A stretch of 64,000 nt of DNA from Thermocaproicibacter sp041859875 (GCA_041859875.1 JBFLFY010000007.1:15312-79311), one strand, 5' to 3'; shown: positions 8,129-17,207, numbered from the stretch's first letter. Notes: generated by a model not told the origin, from the letters alone. Made by a program: numbers and translations.

Positions 8129-8838
8129 TTTTTTAACCCCTTTGTTTTTTTATTATTCAGAGCACGTTCTGCCTGTGCCGGGCGTAAATAAACCGGAAGC
8201 AAAGAAGCTGCGGTTTCTGTTTTTCCCTTGGCACAGGTTAAGGCCGCTGCTTTGGCAACACCGCTTGCTCGTTGGTAAATCAACGGCTCAGGGGGCAGGG
8301 ATGCTCCTATAGCCTGAAACCCTTGCTTATTATAACACAGTTTTGCGCCATCACCAACAAGGAACAGTGGCTTGGGATATTTTTCGCACTCTTTTGCTAA
8401 ATCATTTGCCGCAATGGCCCGGTCTTCTGTAAGGCGTTCCAGCTTTTTACCATCTGCTTTGAAAATGGCGTTATAGACTTGACCGCAGCGGGCATCCATA
8501 ACAGCGCAGACAGTGCAGTTAATATGTGCCAGATTCCACGCCATGGCTTCTAGTGCAGAAACGCCAATGCAGGGCTTATCAAGCGGAAAAGCTAAGCCTT
8601 TTATGCTGGCAACGCCAATGCGGATGCCTGTAAAAGAACCGGGCCCGGCTGAAACAGCAAAAAGGTCAATATCTTTTGTGGAAACTTTCGTGCTTTGAAG
8701 AAGTCCCTGTATCATTGGCATCAGTGTTTGGCTGTGCGTCAAACCAACATTACAATAAAATTCACCAAGGATTTTCCCATCCAAGGTAAGTGCCGCGGAA
8801 GCGGCGGCGGCCGAAGAATCGACCGAAAGTATTAACAT
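8125..8838 (-). CDS. tsaB: tRNA N6-threonylcarbamoyladenosine protein TsaB
   Basis: The 237-residue ASKHA-fold protein has the TsaB N-terminus MLILSVDSSAAAASAAL, the GLTHSQTLMP segment and the SAGPGSFTGIRIGVASIKGL motif. TsaB partners with TsaD and TsaE to transfer threonylcarbamoyl to A37 of ANN-decoding tRNAs. The start is the ATG at 8838 (GGAG seven bases upstream), overlapping the tsaE stop by 7 bp. A TsaD-like relative is present at 36691, but it looks like the separate M22 paralogue rather than TsaD itself. Confidence 0.93.
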   Translation of the reverse strand: MLILSVDSSAAAASAALTLDGKILGEFYCNVGLTHSQTLMPMIQGLLQSTKVSTKDIDLFAVSAGPGSFTGIRIGVASIKGLAFPLDKPCIGVSALEAMAWNLAHINCTVCAVMDARCGQVYNAIFKADGKKLERLTEDRAIAANDLAKECEKYPKPLFLVGDGAKLCYNKQGFQAIGASLPPEPLIYQRASGVAKAAALTCAKGKTETAASLLPVYLRPAQAERALNNKKTKGLKK

Positions 8839-9263
8839 AGAGTCACTCCGTCCATTGAAATCATGCGCTCGTTTTCTGTGCTGCCCTGCTGCAGGTGAAT
8901 GTGAATAGCATCCTCCGGGAGAGCGTTCTCTATATTTTCGCTCCATTCAACGACAAGAACACCATCCGCAGCGTCAAGATAATCGAAAAAGCCAGTTGAG
9001 TACAGGTCGTTCCAGCTTTCAACACGGTACATATCGAAATGGTAAATTGGGAGGCGGCCGGCGTACTCATGTATGAGCGCAAAAGTTGGGCTGCAAACGC
9101 CGCCTTCAATTCCAAGCCCGCGTGCAATTCCACGTGTCAATGCGGTTTTACCGGCGCCCATTTCGCCGTAAAGGGCCAATACGGTTCCAGGCTTTAGCTT
9201 CTGCGCGAGTTTTTCACCAAGCGCTTCAGTTTCTGTTGGGGATTCCGTTACGAAATTTTGCAT
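8832..9263 (-). CDS. tsaE: tRNA threonylcarbamoyladenosine ATPase TsaE
   Basis: The 143-residue P-loop ATPase has a Walker A (GEMGAGKTAL, about residues 34-43), the CSPTFALIHEY segment after it, and VEWSENIENALP as the Walker B/following region. TsaE drives turnover of the TsaB-TsaD complex in t6A synthesis. It overlaps tsaB by 7 bp and starts 15 bp after the fhs stop, so the set is one transcription unit. Confidence 0.95.
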   Translation of the reverse strand: MQNFVTESPTETEALGEKLAQKLKPGTVLALYGEMGAGKTALTRGIARGLGIEGGVCSPTFALIHEYAGRLPIYHFDMYRVESWNDLYSTGFFDYLDAADGVLVVEWSENIENALPEDAIHIHLQQGSTENERMISMDGVTLC

Positions 9264-9278
9264 GGTTTCACCTGTTTA

Positions 9279-10946
9279 TTAAAAGAGTCCGGTAATTCTG
9301 CCGTTTTCATCCACGTCAATATTTTCGGCGGCAGGATGTTTTGGCAGCCCCGGCATGGTTAAAATGCTGCCGGCATATGCAACAACGAAACCCGCGCCGT
9401 TGTTCAGCTTAATATCACGAATTGTTATGCGAAAACCAGTTGGACGCCCCAGAAGTTTTGGATTGTCGGAAAGGGAATACTGAGTTTTAGCAATGCAGAC
9501 CGGAAGTTTGTCGGCACCGAGCGCTTCAGCATCTTTCAGCGATTTCAAAGCTTTTGGCGTGTAATCTACGCCATCTGCACCATAAATTTCACGGCAGACA
9601 GTTTCAATTTTTTCTTTAGTTGGCATATCGTCAGGGTAGAGGCAGCGAAATCCTGAAGGCTGTTCCGCCATACGGCAGACTTTTTCGGCAAGATCACGGC
9701 CGCCTTCACCGCCTTTGGCAAAGACTTCGCACAGCGAAAATTCTGCACCGTTCTGTTTGCAGAAATCTTCAATATACTTTAGCTCTTTTGGAGAGTCATT
9801 TTCAAAGCGGTTAATAGCAACGACAACTGGAACACCAAATTTTTTTAGGTTCCCAATGTGTGCGCCAAGGTTTACAATTCCCTTTTTCAGCGCTTCCATG
9901 TTTTCCGCTGAAGTTTCTGCCTTTGGTACGCCGCCGTTGTATTTCAGTGCGCGCGCCGTAGCGACGAGGACAACGGCATCTGGGTGGATTCCGGCAAAGC
10001 GGCACTTAATGTCCATAAATTTTTCAGCACCAAGGTCGGAACCGAATCCGGCTTCCGTGACGCAGTAATCTCCAAGCTTAAGGGCGAAGCGGGTTGCACG
10101 GACGGAGTTGCAACCGTGGGCAATGTTTGCGAAAGGACCGCCGTGGATGATAGCAGGAGTCCCATCCAGCGTCTGAACAAGGTTTGGCTTTACGGCATCT
10201 TTCAGCAAAGCGGTCATGGCGCCTTCGGCTTTCAAGTCGTGTGCATAAACAGGCTGGCCGGAATATGTGTAGGCTACGAGCATACGCCCGAGGCGCTTTT
10301 TTAAATCCATTAGGTCGGAAGCAAGACAGAAAGCAGCCATAACTTCTGTCGCAACAGAGATGCAGAAAGAATCTTCGCGCGGCACGCCGCTTGTTTTTCC
10401 GCCGAGGCCGGAAATAAGGCCGCGCAGCTGCCGGTCGTTCATATCCATGCAGCGGGGCAGAAGAATTCTCCGGGGGTCGATTCCAAGCTCATTGCCTTGT
10501 TGGATGTGGTTGTCCAGCATCGCACAGAGAAGATTATTTGCCGATGTAATTGCGTGAAAATCGCCGGTAAAGTGCAGATTGATTTCTTCCATAGGGATGA
10601 CCTGGGCGTAACCGCCGCCCGCAGCACCACCCTTAATTCCAAAGACAGGCCCAAGGGAAGGCTCACGCAGCGCGAGCACCGCGTTTTTGCCAAGTTTCGC
10701 CATAGCTTCCGCCAACCCAACAGAAACCGTTGTTTTTCCTTCACCGGCAGGAGTGGGGTTAATAGCTGTCACTAAAATGAGCTTCCCGTTTTTTTTGCCG
10801 GAGAGCCTTTGATACAGTGAGTCATTCAATTTTGCCTTGTAGCGGCCGTACGGCTCATATTCCTCTTCCCGTATGCCAAGTCCAGAAGCAATCTGTGCAA
10901 TCGGCTTTGGCTGTGCTTGCTGAGCAATCTCAAGATCCGATAACAT
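9279..10946 (-). CDS. fhs: Formate--tetrahydrofolate ligase
   Basis: The 555-residue enzyme joins formate and THF at the expense of ATP, feeding one-carbon units to purine synthesis or the methyl branch of the acetyl-CoA pathway. The P-loop region AINPTPAGEGKTTVSVGLAE and the conserved REPSLGPVFGIKGGAAGGGY segment are present, and the length is standard. The ATG at 10946 has GGGGGA seven bases upstream; the in-frame TTG at 10961 forms part of that site. It leads the minus-strand operon through upp and is divergent from the rodA-like gene. Confidence 0.97.
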   Translation of the reverse strand: MLSDLEIAQQAQPKPIAQIASGLGIREEEYEPYGRYKAKLNDSLYQRLSGKKNGKLILVTAINPTPAGEGKTTVSVGLAEAMAKLGKNAVLALREPSLGPVFGIKGGAAGGGYAQVIPMEEINLHFTGDFHAITSANNLLCAMLDNHIQQGNELGIDPRRILLPRCMDMNDRQLRGLISGLGGKTSGVPREDSFCISVATEVMAAFCLASDLMDLKKRLGRMLVAYTYSGQPVYAHDLKAEGAMTALLKDAVKPNLVQTLDGTPAIIHGGPFANIAHGCNSVRATRFALKLGDYCVTEAGFGSDLGAEKFMDIKCRFAGIHPDAVVLVATARALKYNGGVPKAETSAENMEALKKGIVNLGAHIGNLKKFGVPVVVAINRFENDSPKELKYIEDFCKQNGAEFSLCEVFAKGGEGGRDLAEKVCRMAEQPSGFRCLYPDDMPTKEKIETVCREIYGADGVDYTPKALKSLKDAEALGADKLPVCIAKTQYSLSDNPKLLGRPTGFRITIRDIKLNNGAGFVVAYAGSILTMPGLPKHPAAENIDVDENGRITGLF

Positions 10947-10977
10947 TCCTGTTTCCCCCAATTACATTAATAATAAA

Positions 10978-10983
10978 ATTATA
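10978..10983 (-). promoter_or_regulatory. Possible -10 element for fhs
   Basis: A TATAAT hexamer on the minus strand, 32 bp upstream of the fhs ATG. No convincing -35 is seen at 17 bp (TTCTTA), so the promoter assignment is tentative. Confidence 0.4.
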
Positions 10984-11033
10984 ACACAATACCCGATAAT
11001 AAGAAATAGTGGGCCGCAAAATTGCGGACTTCC

Positions 11034-11062
11034 TTGCAAGTTCCTGAAATCCATCCTATAAT
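11034..11062 (+). promoter_or_regulatory. Promoter of the rodA-like gene
   Basis: TTGCAA (11034-11039) and a perfect TATAAT (11057-11062) with 17-bp spacing, 21 bp before the start codon. Confidence 0.65.
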
Positions 11063-11083
11063 AATGCTGAAAGAGGTGAAGCC

Positions 11084-12250
11084 ATGGGGGCATTAAAATC
11101 GGTGCGCACATACTTTAAAACCGCAGAAAAGGTGTACTGGCTAATTGCTTTGTCAATTTCTGCCTACAGCCTTGTTTTGCTAAAAACGATTCCAACCTCA
11201 GGCGGCGGAAAAAGCTTTTTTGTCACAATGCTTATGGCTGTTCTGCTTGGGTATTTTGGCGCCATAATCATTACCATGATTGATTACCATGATATTTCCG
11301 CTTTTTGGTATATCATAGCCGGCGGCTGTGTTTTTTTAATGCTGTACACATTAAAATTTGGTGAAGCGGTAACGAATACCGGCGGTGTCGACGCAAGAGC
11401 CTGGATAAGGCTTGGCGGGACATCCTTTCAGCCCAGTGAACTTGTAAAAATTGGATTTATGCTGACTTTTTCCAAGCACCTTTCCGTGCTGGAAGAAAAG
11501 GGCCTTCTAAAGTCGCCGCTTCATGTTGCGCTGCTTGGCGTTCATGCGCTGATTCCTATTGCTCTTACACACCTGCAGGGCGACGACGGCGCTGGCATGA
11601 TTTTCTTTTGCATGTTTTTAGCCATGGCATTCGGCGCTGGAATACAGCTTCGCTATTTCATTGGACTTTTGGCTGTAGCATGCGCGGCATTTCCGCTAGC
11701 ATGGAAATTTGTTCTTGCAGATTATCAGAAGCAAAGGATGCTTGTTGCGTATTATTTACCCGATAATATCTCGGAAGCAAATGACGCTGTGCAGCAATAC
11801 GGCTGGCAGCAATACCAAGCGCGCACATCCATTGGCAGCGGCGGTCTGTTAGGGCGGGGGCTTAACAACGGCCCGCGGGTGAAATCTATGATTGTTCCAG
11901 AGCAGGAAAGCGACATGATTTTTTCGGTAGCGGGAGAACAGCTTGGCTTAATTGGCTGCTGTCTGCTGATTCTTCTGCTTTTTCTGCTTCTCTGGCGTAC
12001 GCTTCGCATTGCACGTAAAAGTCCTGACATATTAGGCCGCTCTATTTGTATGGGCTTTTTCGGACTGATTGCTGCGCAAACAATTTTTAACCTTGGTATG
12101 TGTCTTGATCTTCTTCCTGTTATGGGAGTTACTCTTCCGTTTTTCAGCGCGGGAGGTTCTTCTGCGGCGTGTTTGTATTTTGGGTTTGGGTTGGTCGAAA
12201 ATGTTTATATGCACCAAATCAATCCAACAAAAGTTACCATACGATTATAG
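11084..12250 (+). CDS. rodA: SEDS-family peptidoglycan polymerase, RodA/FtsW type
   Basis: The 388-residue integral membrane protein has about ten predicted hydrophobic segments. Hallmarks of the SEDS family include DARAWIRLGGTSFQPSELVK (about residues 101-120) and the C-terminal MGVTLPFFSAGGSS motif. These proteins polymerise lipid II glycan strands with a partner PBP. The FQPSE and GRGLNNGPRVK segments and lack of a division cluster nearby favour RodA over FtsW or SpoVE, though the assignment within the family is not certain. It is a single-gene unit with its own promoter and terminator. Confidence 0.8.
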   Translation: MGALKSVRTYFKTAEKVYWLIALSISAYSLVLLKTIPTSGGGKSFFVTMLMAVLLGYFGAIIITMIDYHDISAFWYIIAGGCVFLMLYTLKFGEAVTNTGGVDARAWIRLGGTSFQPSELVKIGFMLTFSKHLSVLEEKGLLKSPLHVALLGVHALIPIALTHLQGDDGAGMIFFCMFLAMAFGAGIQLRYFIGLLAVACAAFPLAWKFVLADYQKQRMLVAYYLPDNISEANDAVQQYGWQQYQARTSIGSGGLLGRGLNNGPRVKSMIVPEQESDMIFSVAGEQLGLIGCCLLILLLFLLLWRTLRIARKSPDILGRSICMGFFGLIAAQTIFNLGMCLDLLPVMGVTLPFFSAGGSSAACLYFGFGLVENVYMHQINPTKVTIRL

Positions 12251-12260
12251 AACAAAAGGA

Positions 12261-12306
12261 AAGCCGGAACCCTGTAAAAAAAATTTACTGGGTTTCGGCT
12301 TTTTTG
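12261..12306 (+). terminator. Terminator of the rodA-like gene
   Basis: GCCGGAACCC and GGGTTTCGGC pair with an inner GTAAA/TTTAC stem, followed by six Ts. It ends 15 bp before the stop of the convergent DUF3006 gene. Confidence 0.85.
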
Positions 12307-12321
12307 TATGAAGTCAAGCAC

Positions 12322-12489
12322 TTATGCTTTTTGAATGGCAAGAGTCCCAGCTTCATCGTCAACAGTCAATGTGTCGCCTACAGCCGCACCCTGTGGAAGT
12401 TCGGTAATCTGAATAGCAAAAAACTTCTCATCTTTGTCTTGGCAAATAGCATAAATGCCTTCCATGCGTGCAATTTTCAGTGTTTTCAT
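12322..12489 (-). CDS. DUF3006-like small protein
   Basis: This 55-residue frame (MKTLKIARMEGIYAICQDKD then FFAIQITELPQGAAVGDTL) resembles the DUF3006 family, a short beta-rich domain often encoded next to ComEC-like metallo-hydrolases. That is exactly its position here, 31 bp downstream of such a gene. The ATG has AAGGAG ten bases upstream. The function of the family is unknown; a role as partner of the hydrolase is inferred from context only. Confidence 0.7.
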   Translation of the reverse strand: MKTLKIARMEGIYAICQDKDEKFFAIQITELPQGAAVGDTLTVDDEAGTLAIQKA

Positions 12490-12520
12490 CGATTGATTGC
12501 TCCTTACTCTTTGTAATATG

Positions 12521-13453
12521 TTAAGATTTTTCAGTGTGAACGGTTATGTGCTTTCCATCGGAAAGAAAAAGAATTGTGCCATTAATGTCGGTTCTGTAAA
12601 CAGTTGTTCCGGCGTCGCTGAGCCGTTTTGAAACTTCCGCTTTTGGCAGATTGTTTGAATCGCTGCCGACTGAAATGGCGGCGTATTTTGGCTGCACTGC
12701 ACGCAGAAAATCCAGTGAAGTTGAAGTGCTGCTCCCATGATGGCCAACCTTCAGAACATCTGCTTTCAAATTGCGGCCAGAATCCAGCAAAGTCTGTTCT
12801 TCCGGTTTTTCTGCATCGCCTGTCAGCAGAAAAGAAGTGCTTCCATAGGTGATTTTCAGGATAATGGAATTATTGTTTGTGCTGTCACCTGGCTGCAGAG
12901 GGCCTAAAACTAAGACAAAAGCTCTTCCTAAGGGAAAAGAATCCCCCGCGCGCGGATGAATTTCAGCTATTTTTTTTGACCTCAAAGCGAGTTGTGTACC
13001 AAGGTATGCAGGAGTTTTTGGAATAAGCTTTTGCGGCAGCCAGGGACAAAAATAGTGCTTGACTTTGAAATCTTCTGCTACCGTTTTTAGTCCGCCGATA
13101 TGGTCGTCATCTGGGTGGGTATTTACCATGTAGTCAAGAGTCGTAATCTTTCGGTTTCGCAGGTAAGAAACAACGTCGCCGCCGCTTTCTGATTTTCCAC
13201 CATCCACAAGCAGGCAATGGTGGCTGCATTCAACAAGGATGCTGTCTGCTTTGCCTACATTCAAAACATGAAGAGAAAAAGACGCACTGTCAGCACAGTC
13301 GGAAAAATTGCCAAGCCCGCAGAAACGGAAAATTCTGTGCCAGTTGGCTTCAGCGCCTCCGGGAAGGAAGAATACAGTAAGCCAAAAAAGAAAAACGGCG
13401 GCAAGAAGAATGCAGCAGCGAATTCTGCGGGCATGACTGCTATCCTTTTTCAT
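12521..13453 (-). CDS. ComEC/Rec2-like metallo-beta-lactamase-fold hydrolase (secreted or anchored)
   Basis: The 310-residue protein has one N-terminal hydrophobic segment (about residues 12-30) and then a metallo-beta-lactamase domain with NTHPDDDHIGGL as the metal motif and VGHHGSSTS as the later histidine motif. It corresponds to the C-terminal hydrolase domain of ComEC without the channel. Homologous stand-alone forms are widespread and have been proposed to be extracellular nucleases, but the substrate is unproven. Its ATG overlaps the ftsK TGA as ATGA and no independent ribosome site is evident, so it is probably coupled to ftsK. Confidence 0.8.
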   Translation of the reverse strand: MKKDSSHARRIRCCILLAAVFLFWLTVFFLPGGAEANWHRIFRFCGLGNFSDCADSASFSLHVLNVGKADSILVECSHHCLLVDGGKSESGGDVVSYLRNRKITTLDYMVNTHPDDDHIGGLKTVAEDFKVKHYFCPWLPQKLIPKTPAYLGTQLALRSKKIAEIHPRAGDSFPLGRAFVLVLGPLQPGDSTNNNSIILKITYGSTSFLLTGDAEKPEEQTLLDSGRNLKADVLKVGHHGSSTSTSLDFLRAVQPKYAAISVGSDSNNLPKAEVSKRLSDAGTTVYRTDINGTILFLSDGKHITVHTEKS

Positions 13454-16026
13454 TCGGGGCTGTTGCCATGGCTTTGAGCAGGCGAGTCGGCTTTCTGCAT
13501 ATTCATTTCGAGCCATTGCTGGTAAGTAATCAGTATCTGTCTGGGCTTTGAGCCGTCGCGCGGGCCAATAATGCCCATCTGCTCCATTTGGTCAATCAGC
13601 CTGCCGGCGCGTGCATAACCAAGGCGCAGGCGCCGCTGCAGGAGCGAAGTGGAAGCCTGACCGCAGTCTACCACGCATTTAATGGCATCTGGCATCATGG
13701 GGTCGGTGTCATCATCCATTTCGGAATCTCCGCTATCTTTGCTATTTCCTTCTACTGTATTCTTTTCAATTTCCTCCGCAATATTTTCACTGTAGTCTGC
13801 TTCCTGCGATTTTTTGATAAAGTTGACAATGGACTCAATTTCGCTGTCGCTTACGAAGCAGCCTTGTATTCGTTTCGGTTTCTGCGAGCCGACGGGGGAG
13901 AAGAGCATATCACCGTGCCCTAGCAGCTTTTCCGCGCCGCCCATGTCAAGAATTGTACGGGAGTCCACCTGAGACGAAACGGAAAATGCTATGCGGCTTG
14001 GGATGTTTGCCTTGATAATGCCGGTAATAACATCTACGGATGGGCGCTGCGTTGCAATCACAAGGTGCATACCGGCGGCTCGTGCCATCTGTGCCAAACG
14101 GCAGATAGCATCTTCTACATCGTTTGGTGCGGCCATCATTAGGTCGGCTAACTCATCAATGATTATGACAACCTGCGGCATCTTTTCCATTGGCTGGCCA
14201 TCTTCCGTTTGGTAATCACGGGAAGCGGCAAGCGCATTGTAGGCTGTTAAGTCACGCACGCTGTTTGCAGCAAAAGTTTTATAGCGGTTCAGCATTTCGG
14301 TTACGGCCCAGCTCAAAGCACCGGCAGCTTTATGCGGGTCTGTAACGACCGGAACAAGCAGCTGTGGGATTCCGTTGTAAATACCAAGTTCAACGACTTT
14401 CGGGTCAATCATCAGGAAACGGACGTCTTCTGGGGTAGACTTGTAAAGCAGGCTGATAATCATGGAATTAATGCAAACCGATTTGCCCGATCCGGTTGCC
14501 CCGGCAATCAAAAGATGAGGCATTTTTGCCAGGTCGGCAATTGCGACATCACCGGCGATGTCGCGCCCAAGCGCTACCGTCAGGTCGCTTTTAGAAGAAA
14601 TAAAACTGTTGCTCTCCACAAGGTCGCGCATACGGACGATTGTTGTTTTTTTGTTCGGAACCTCAATGCCTACGGCCGCCTTGCCCGGAATCGGAGCTTC
14701 AATGCGGATTCCTGCAGTTGCGAGGTTCATGGATAAATCATCCGAAAGGTTTGTGATTTTGCTGATTTTAACGCCCGCGGCAGGCTGAAGCGCATACTGA
14801 GTAACAGCTGGACCTCGGCTATAACCGAGAAAAGAAGTCTGTACGCCGAAGCTTTTCAGGGTTTCTACCAGTCTGCGGCCGTTCGTCTGGATTTCGCTTG
14901 TGACGTCCTGCTCGCTCAGCTCTTTTGTCGTTTCGAGCATAGTAATCGGCGGGGTATGGTATTTTCCATCGTCAGCCGGTTCTTCAGAAGCGGGAATCTT
15001 GCATGTAGGCGGTATTGGTACAGCAACTGGCACAGCCTGTTCATGTTCACAGTTCTGTACGGGCGCTGCAGCTGCTTTCAGTATACTTGCCGGCTGTTCT
15101 TCCGACTCGCTTTCCGGAAGCGGCGGTTCAGCTTCTGCATCAGCGGGTTTGCTTTCCGATACTGCTGCTGAAACCGGAACTGTTTCAGGCTGTGCTTTCT
15201 GGCCAATAGAAAAAACTTTTTTCAGCCGTTCGAGCTTTTCATTTTTCTTTGGCTTTTCTGGTACTTTCGCGGAGGATGGCGTCGGGAGAGACGGCATCTT
15301 ATCGTCACCAAGAGGAACGTCTATTTCACTGCTTTGACGGTTTAGTTCAATTTGGCGGCGTGCTCTGGCTGCATTAATGTTGGTTACAACTGCATCTGCC
15401 GGTTTTGTAATGGTGTGAAAAAATTGTACTAAGGTTGTACCAGTCAGAATCATAATTGCAACGAAAAGGGCCAGCACAAGGAAAATCCGGGAACCGAGAA
15501 GGCTTAAAGCCGCAACAAGAGGGATTCCAAGCAGTCCGCCGAAAAGGCCGGAATTTGTGTGTGAAGCATCGTTCCCATACAACTCGGCAAGCTTTTTTAA
15601 ATAAGCCTTCAGAGGAACGACTTCGGAAGTGGAAAAAGCATAAACGGCAGCACAGAACAGAATAATGACGGTGACCATGAGCACAATTCTTGCAGCAGGA
15701 TGCTCTGTCTGCTTTTCTAATGCGGTAACGATAGATATGTAAAGAAGAAGAATAGGCCATAAAATAGCACAGTTCCCAAACAAGCCTAGCAGAACGTTAT
15801 GGAACCAGAGCCAGACATTGTTACCAGAAATTAAAATAAAGCAGGCCATAAGGATTGCTGCTGCAAACTGAATCACAGCATACCGCTGGCTCCGCTGCCG
15901 CGCAGCTTGAACAGCCTGTGCATTAGAAAGGGCGGAAGCTGATTTGCGCCTTTTCTTGCTCCGTGCGGCAGAGCCCTTTGTGGAAGAAGCTGCCTTCGGT
16001 TTTGATTCCCTGCTTTTTTTTGCCAT
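13450..16026 (-). CDS. ftsK: DNA translocase FtsK/SpoIIIE
   Basis: The 858-residue protein has a basic N-terminal tail, four clustered membrane segments (about residues 50-200), a low-complexity acidic linker, and the RecA-like motor with Walker A GATGSGKSVCIN and Walker B VVIIIDELADLMM. The C-terminal gamma winged helix (LLQRRLRLGYARAGRLIDQME) recognises polar DNA sequences. FtsK/SpoIIIE pumps chromosomal DNA through the division or sporulation septum. The start at 16026 has AAAGGTGA at eight bases; upstream codons lack a site. In a spore former it likely serves the forespore role. Confidence 0.95.
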   Translation of the reverse strand: MAKKSRESKPKAASSTKGSAARSKKRRKSASALSNAQAVQAARQRSQRYAVIQFAAAILMACFILISGNNVWLWFHNVLLGLFGNCAILWPILLLYISIVTALEKQTEHPAARIVLMVTVIILFCAAVYAFSTSEVVPLKAYLKKLAELYGNDASHTNSGLFGGLLGIPLVAALSLLGSRIFLVLALFVAIMILTGTTLVQFFHTITKPADAVVTNINAARARRQIELNRQSSEIDVPLGDDKMPSLPTPSSAKVPEKPKKNEKLERLKKVFSIGQKAQPETVPVSAAVSESKPADAEAEPPLPESESEEQPASILKAAAAPVQNCEHEQAVPVAVPIPPTCKIPASEEPADDGKYHTPPITMLETTKELSEQDVTSEIQTNGRRLVETLKSFGVQTSFLGYSRGPAVTQYALQPAAGVKISKITNLSDDLSMNLATAGIRIEAPIPGKAAVGIEVPNKKTTIVRMRDLVESNSFISSKSDLTVALGRDIAGDVAIADLAKMPHLLIAGATGSGKSVCINSMIISLLYKSTPEDVRFLMIDPKVVELGIYNGIPQLLVPVVTDPHKAAGALSWAVTEMLNRYKTFAANSVRDLTAYNALAASRDYQTEDGQPMEKMPQVVIIIDELADLMMAAPNDVEDAICRLAQMARAAGMHLVIATQRPSVDVITGIIKANIPSRIAFSVSSQVDSRTILDMGGAEKLLGHGDMLFSPVGSQKPKRIQGCFVSDSEIESIVNFIKKSQEADYSENIAEEIEKNTVEGNSKDSGDSEMDDDTDPMMPDAIKCVVDCGQASTSLLQRRLRLGYARAGRLIDQMEQMGIIGPRDGSKPRQILITYQQWLEMNMQKADSPAQSHGNSPE

Positions 16027-16112
16027 GGTATGTATCACCTTTCGGTCAAAATAAAATATGCTTTTCAAAGAGTATGCCGCCGGGCCAGCTGGCCCGTACG
16101 GCAGGAAATTGT

Positions 16113-16880
16113 TTATTTTTTATTGGCTGATTTTTTTAGGGGCCTGGGATTTTGTACAGACCCTTTTCTTTTCTTTCCCCGGTCTTCATCAATCATGGCA
16201 TACAGGCAGTCTATTGCGTCTGAAAGGCTCCCGAGGGAATCAATCAAGCCCTCTTTCACGGCCTGCGGCCCGTCCAAAACGGAGCCAACGTCAAGCACAA
16301 GTTCTTTTGTATTCATAGAAAGATCGTCCAAACGTTCCGGAGAAATTTTTGAATGGTCTGTAATAAATTTCGAGATGCGTTTCTGCATCCGCTCAAAATA
16401 ATCCATTGTCTGCGGAACGCCAAGCATTAAGCCATTCATTCGTACCGGATGAATGGTCATAGTTGCACTAGGAACAATAAAAGAGTGCTTTGCTGCCACG
16501 GCAAGCGGCACACCAATGGAATGGCCGCCGCCAAGCACGATGGAAACGGTAGGCTTCCGCATACCTGCAATCAGCTCAGCCAGTGCAAGACCAGCTTCTA
16601 CATCGCCGCCGACGGTGTTTAAAATGACAAGCAAGCCGTCAATGTCAGGAGATTCTTCAATGGCAATCAGCTGAGGAATCACGTGTTCGTATTTTGTGGT
16701 CTTGTCCTGGGAAGGAAGAATTGTATGGCCTTCAATTTGACCGATAATTGTCAGGCAGTGAATCAGGTGATTTTCGTTGCCTGTTATAATAGAGCCTGAG
16801 TCTACAATTCGCTGCTGTGAGTTTTGGCCGCCTTTGTCTGTGGAATTTTTTTCTGTTTCGCTGTCGGTACTGTCTTTCAT
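16113..16880 (-). CDS. tepA: Clp-protease-fold protein, TepA family
   Basis: The 255-residue ClpP/crotonase-fold protease resembles TepA (YmfB), with GGDVEAGLALAELI, a nucleophile-type GGGHSIGVPLA and SATMTIHPVRMNG, the equivalent of the ClpP His region. B. subtilis TepA is linked to translocation and to degradation of small spore proteins at germination. The start chosen is the ATG at 16880, with GGGGG ten bases upstream. The N-terminal 35 residues are polar and low in complexity, and the C-terminus is very basic. It sits upstream of ftsK, as in Bacillus where tepA precedes spoIIIE. Confidence 0.85.
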   Translation of the reverse strand: MKDSTDSETEKNSTDKGGQNSQQRIVDSGSIITGNENHLIHCLTIIGQIEGHTILPSQDKTTKYEHVIPQLIAIEESPDIDGLLVILNTVGGDVEAGLALAELIAGMRKPTVSIVLGGGHSIGVPLAVAAKHSFIVPSATMTIHPVRMNGLMLGVPQTMDYFERMQKRISKFITDHSKISPERLDDLSMNTKELVLDVGSVLDGPQAVKEGLIDSLGSLSDAIDCLYAMIDEDRGKKRKGSVQNPRPLKKSANKK

Positions 16881-16985
16881 GAGAAGCATACCCCCAATGT
16901 TTTTATGTTTCCATTTGACAGCGAAAATCATACACAAGGGGCAAAAAATGATTGAATGCCTCAGCGGAACAAAACAACTTTCTTT

Positions 16986-17014
16986 ATTATAGCATCCGCC
17001 GCTGTGTTCATCAA
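16986..17014 (-). promoter_or_regulatory. Promoter of tepA-ftsK
   Basis: On the minus strand TTGATG (17009-17014) and TATAAT (16986-16991) are spaced 17 bp apart, about 105 bp upstream of the tepA ATG. The 16881-17207 gap holds this promoter, the divergent acn promoter and a Rex-like site, and no gene. Confidence 0.65.
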
Positions 17015-17060
17015 CAAATTTACTGTCGACAAAAAATATTCCGTTTCCATTCCTTTTCAA

Positions 17061-17078
17061 ATGTTAAGAGATTGACAA
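17061..17078. promoter_or_regulatory. Rex-like operator on the acn-icd-rex promoter
   Basis: ATGTTAAGAGATTGACAA matches 12 of 14 defined positions of the Rex operator (TTGTTAA, four bases, TTAACAA) and overlaps the -35 hexamer of the acn promoter. As rex is the third gene of this operon, NADH-responsive autoregulation is the simplest reading. This is by eye only. Confidence 0.5.
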
Positions 17079-17100
17079 TCTTAAATTTTTAATACATAAT
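17072..17100 (+). promoter_or_regulatory. Promoter of acn-icd-rex
   Basis: Perfect TTGACA (17072-17077), 17-bp spacer and CATAAT (17095-17100), about 107 bp upstream of the acn ATG. Confidence 0.7.
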
Positions 17101-17207
17101 AAGTAATATCTTTCTGGCATTGACGAGAAAATGAAGCGTTGTATCGAAAGAAATTCATAAATTATATTTATAAATCCATTTTGGCATAAAAGGGAGTGGA
17201 ATTTAAA

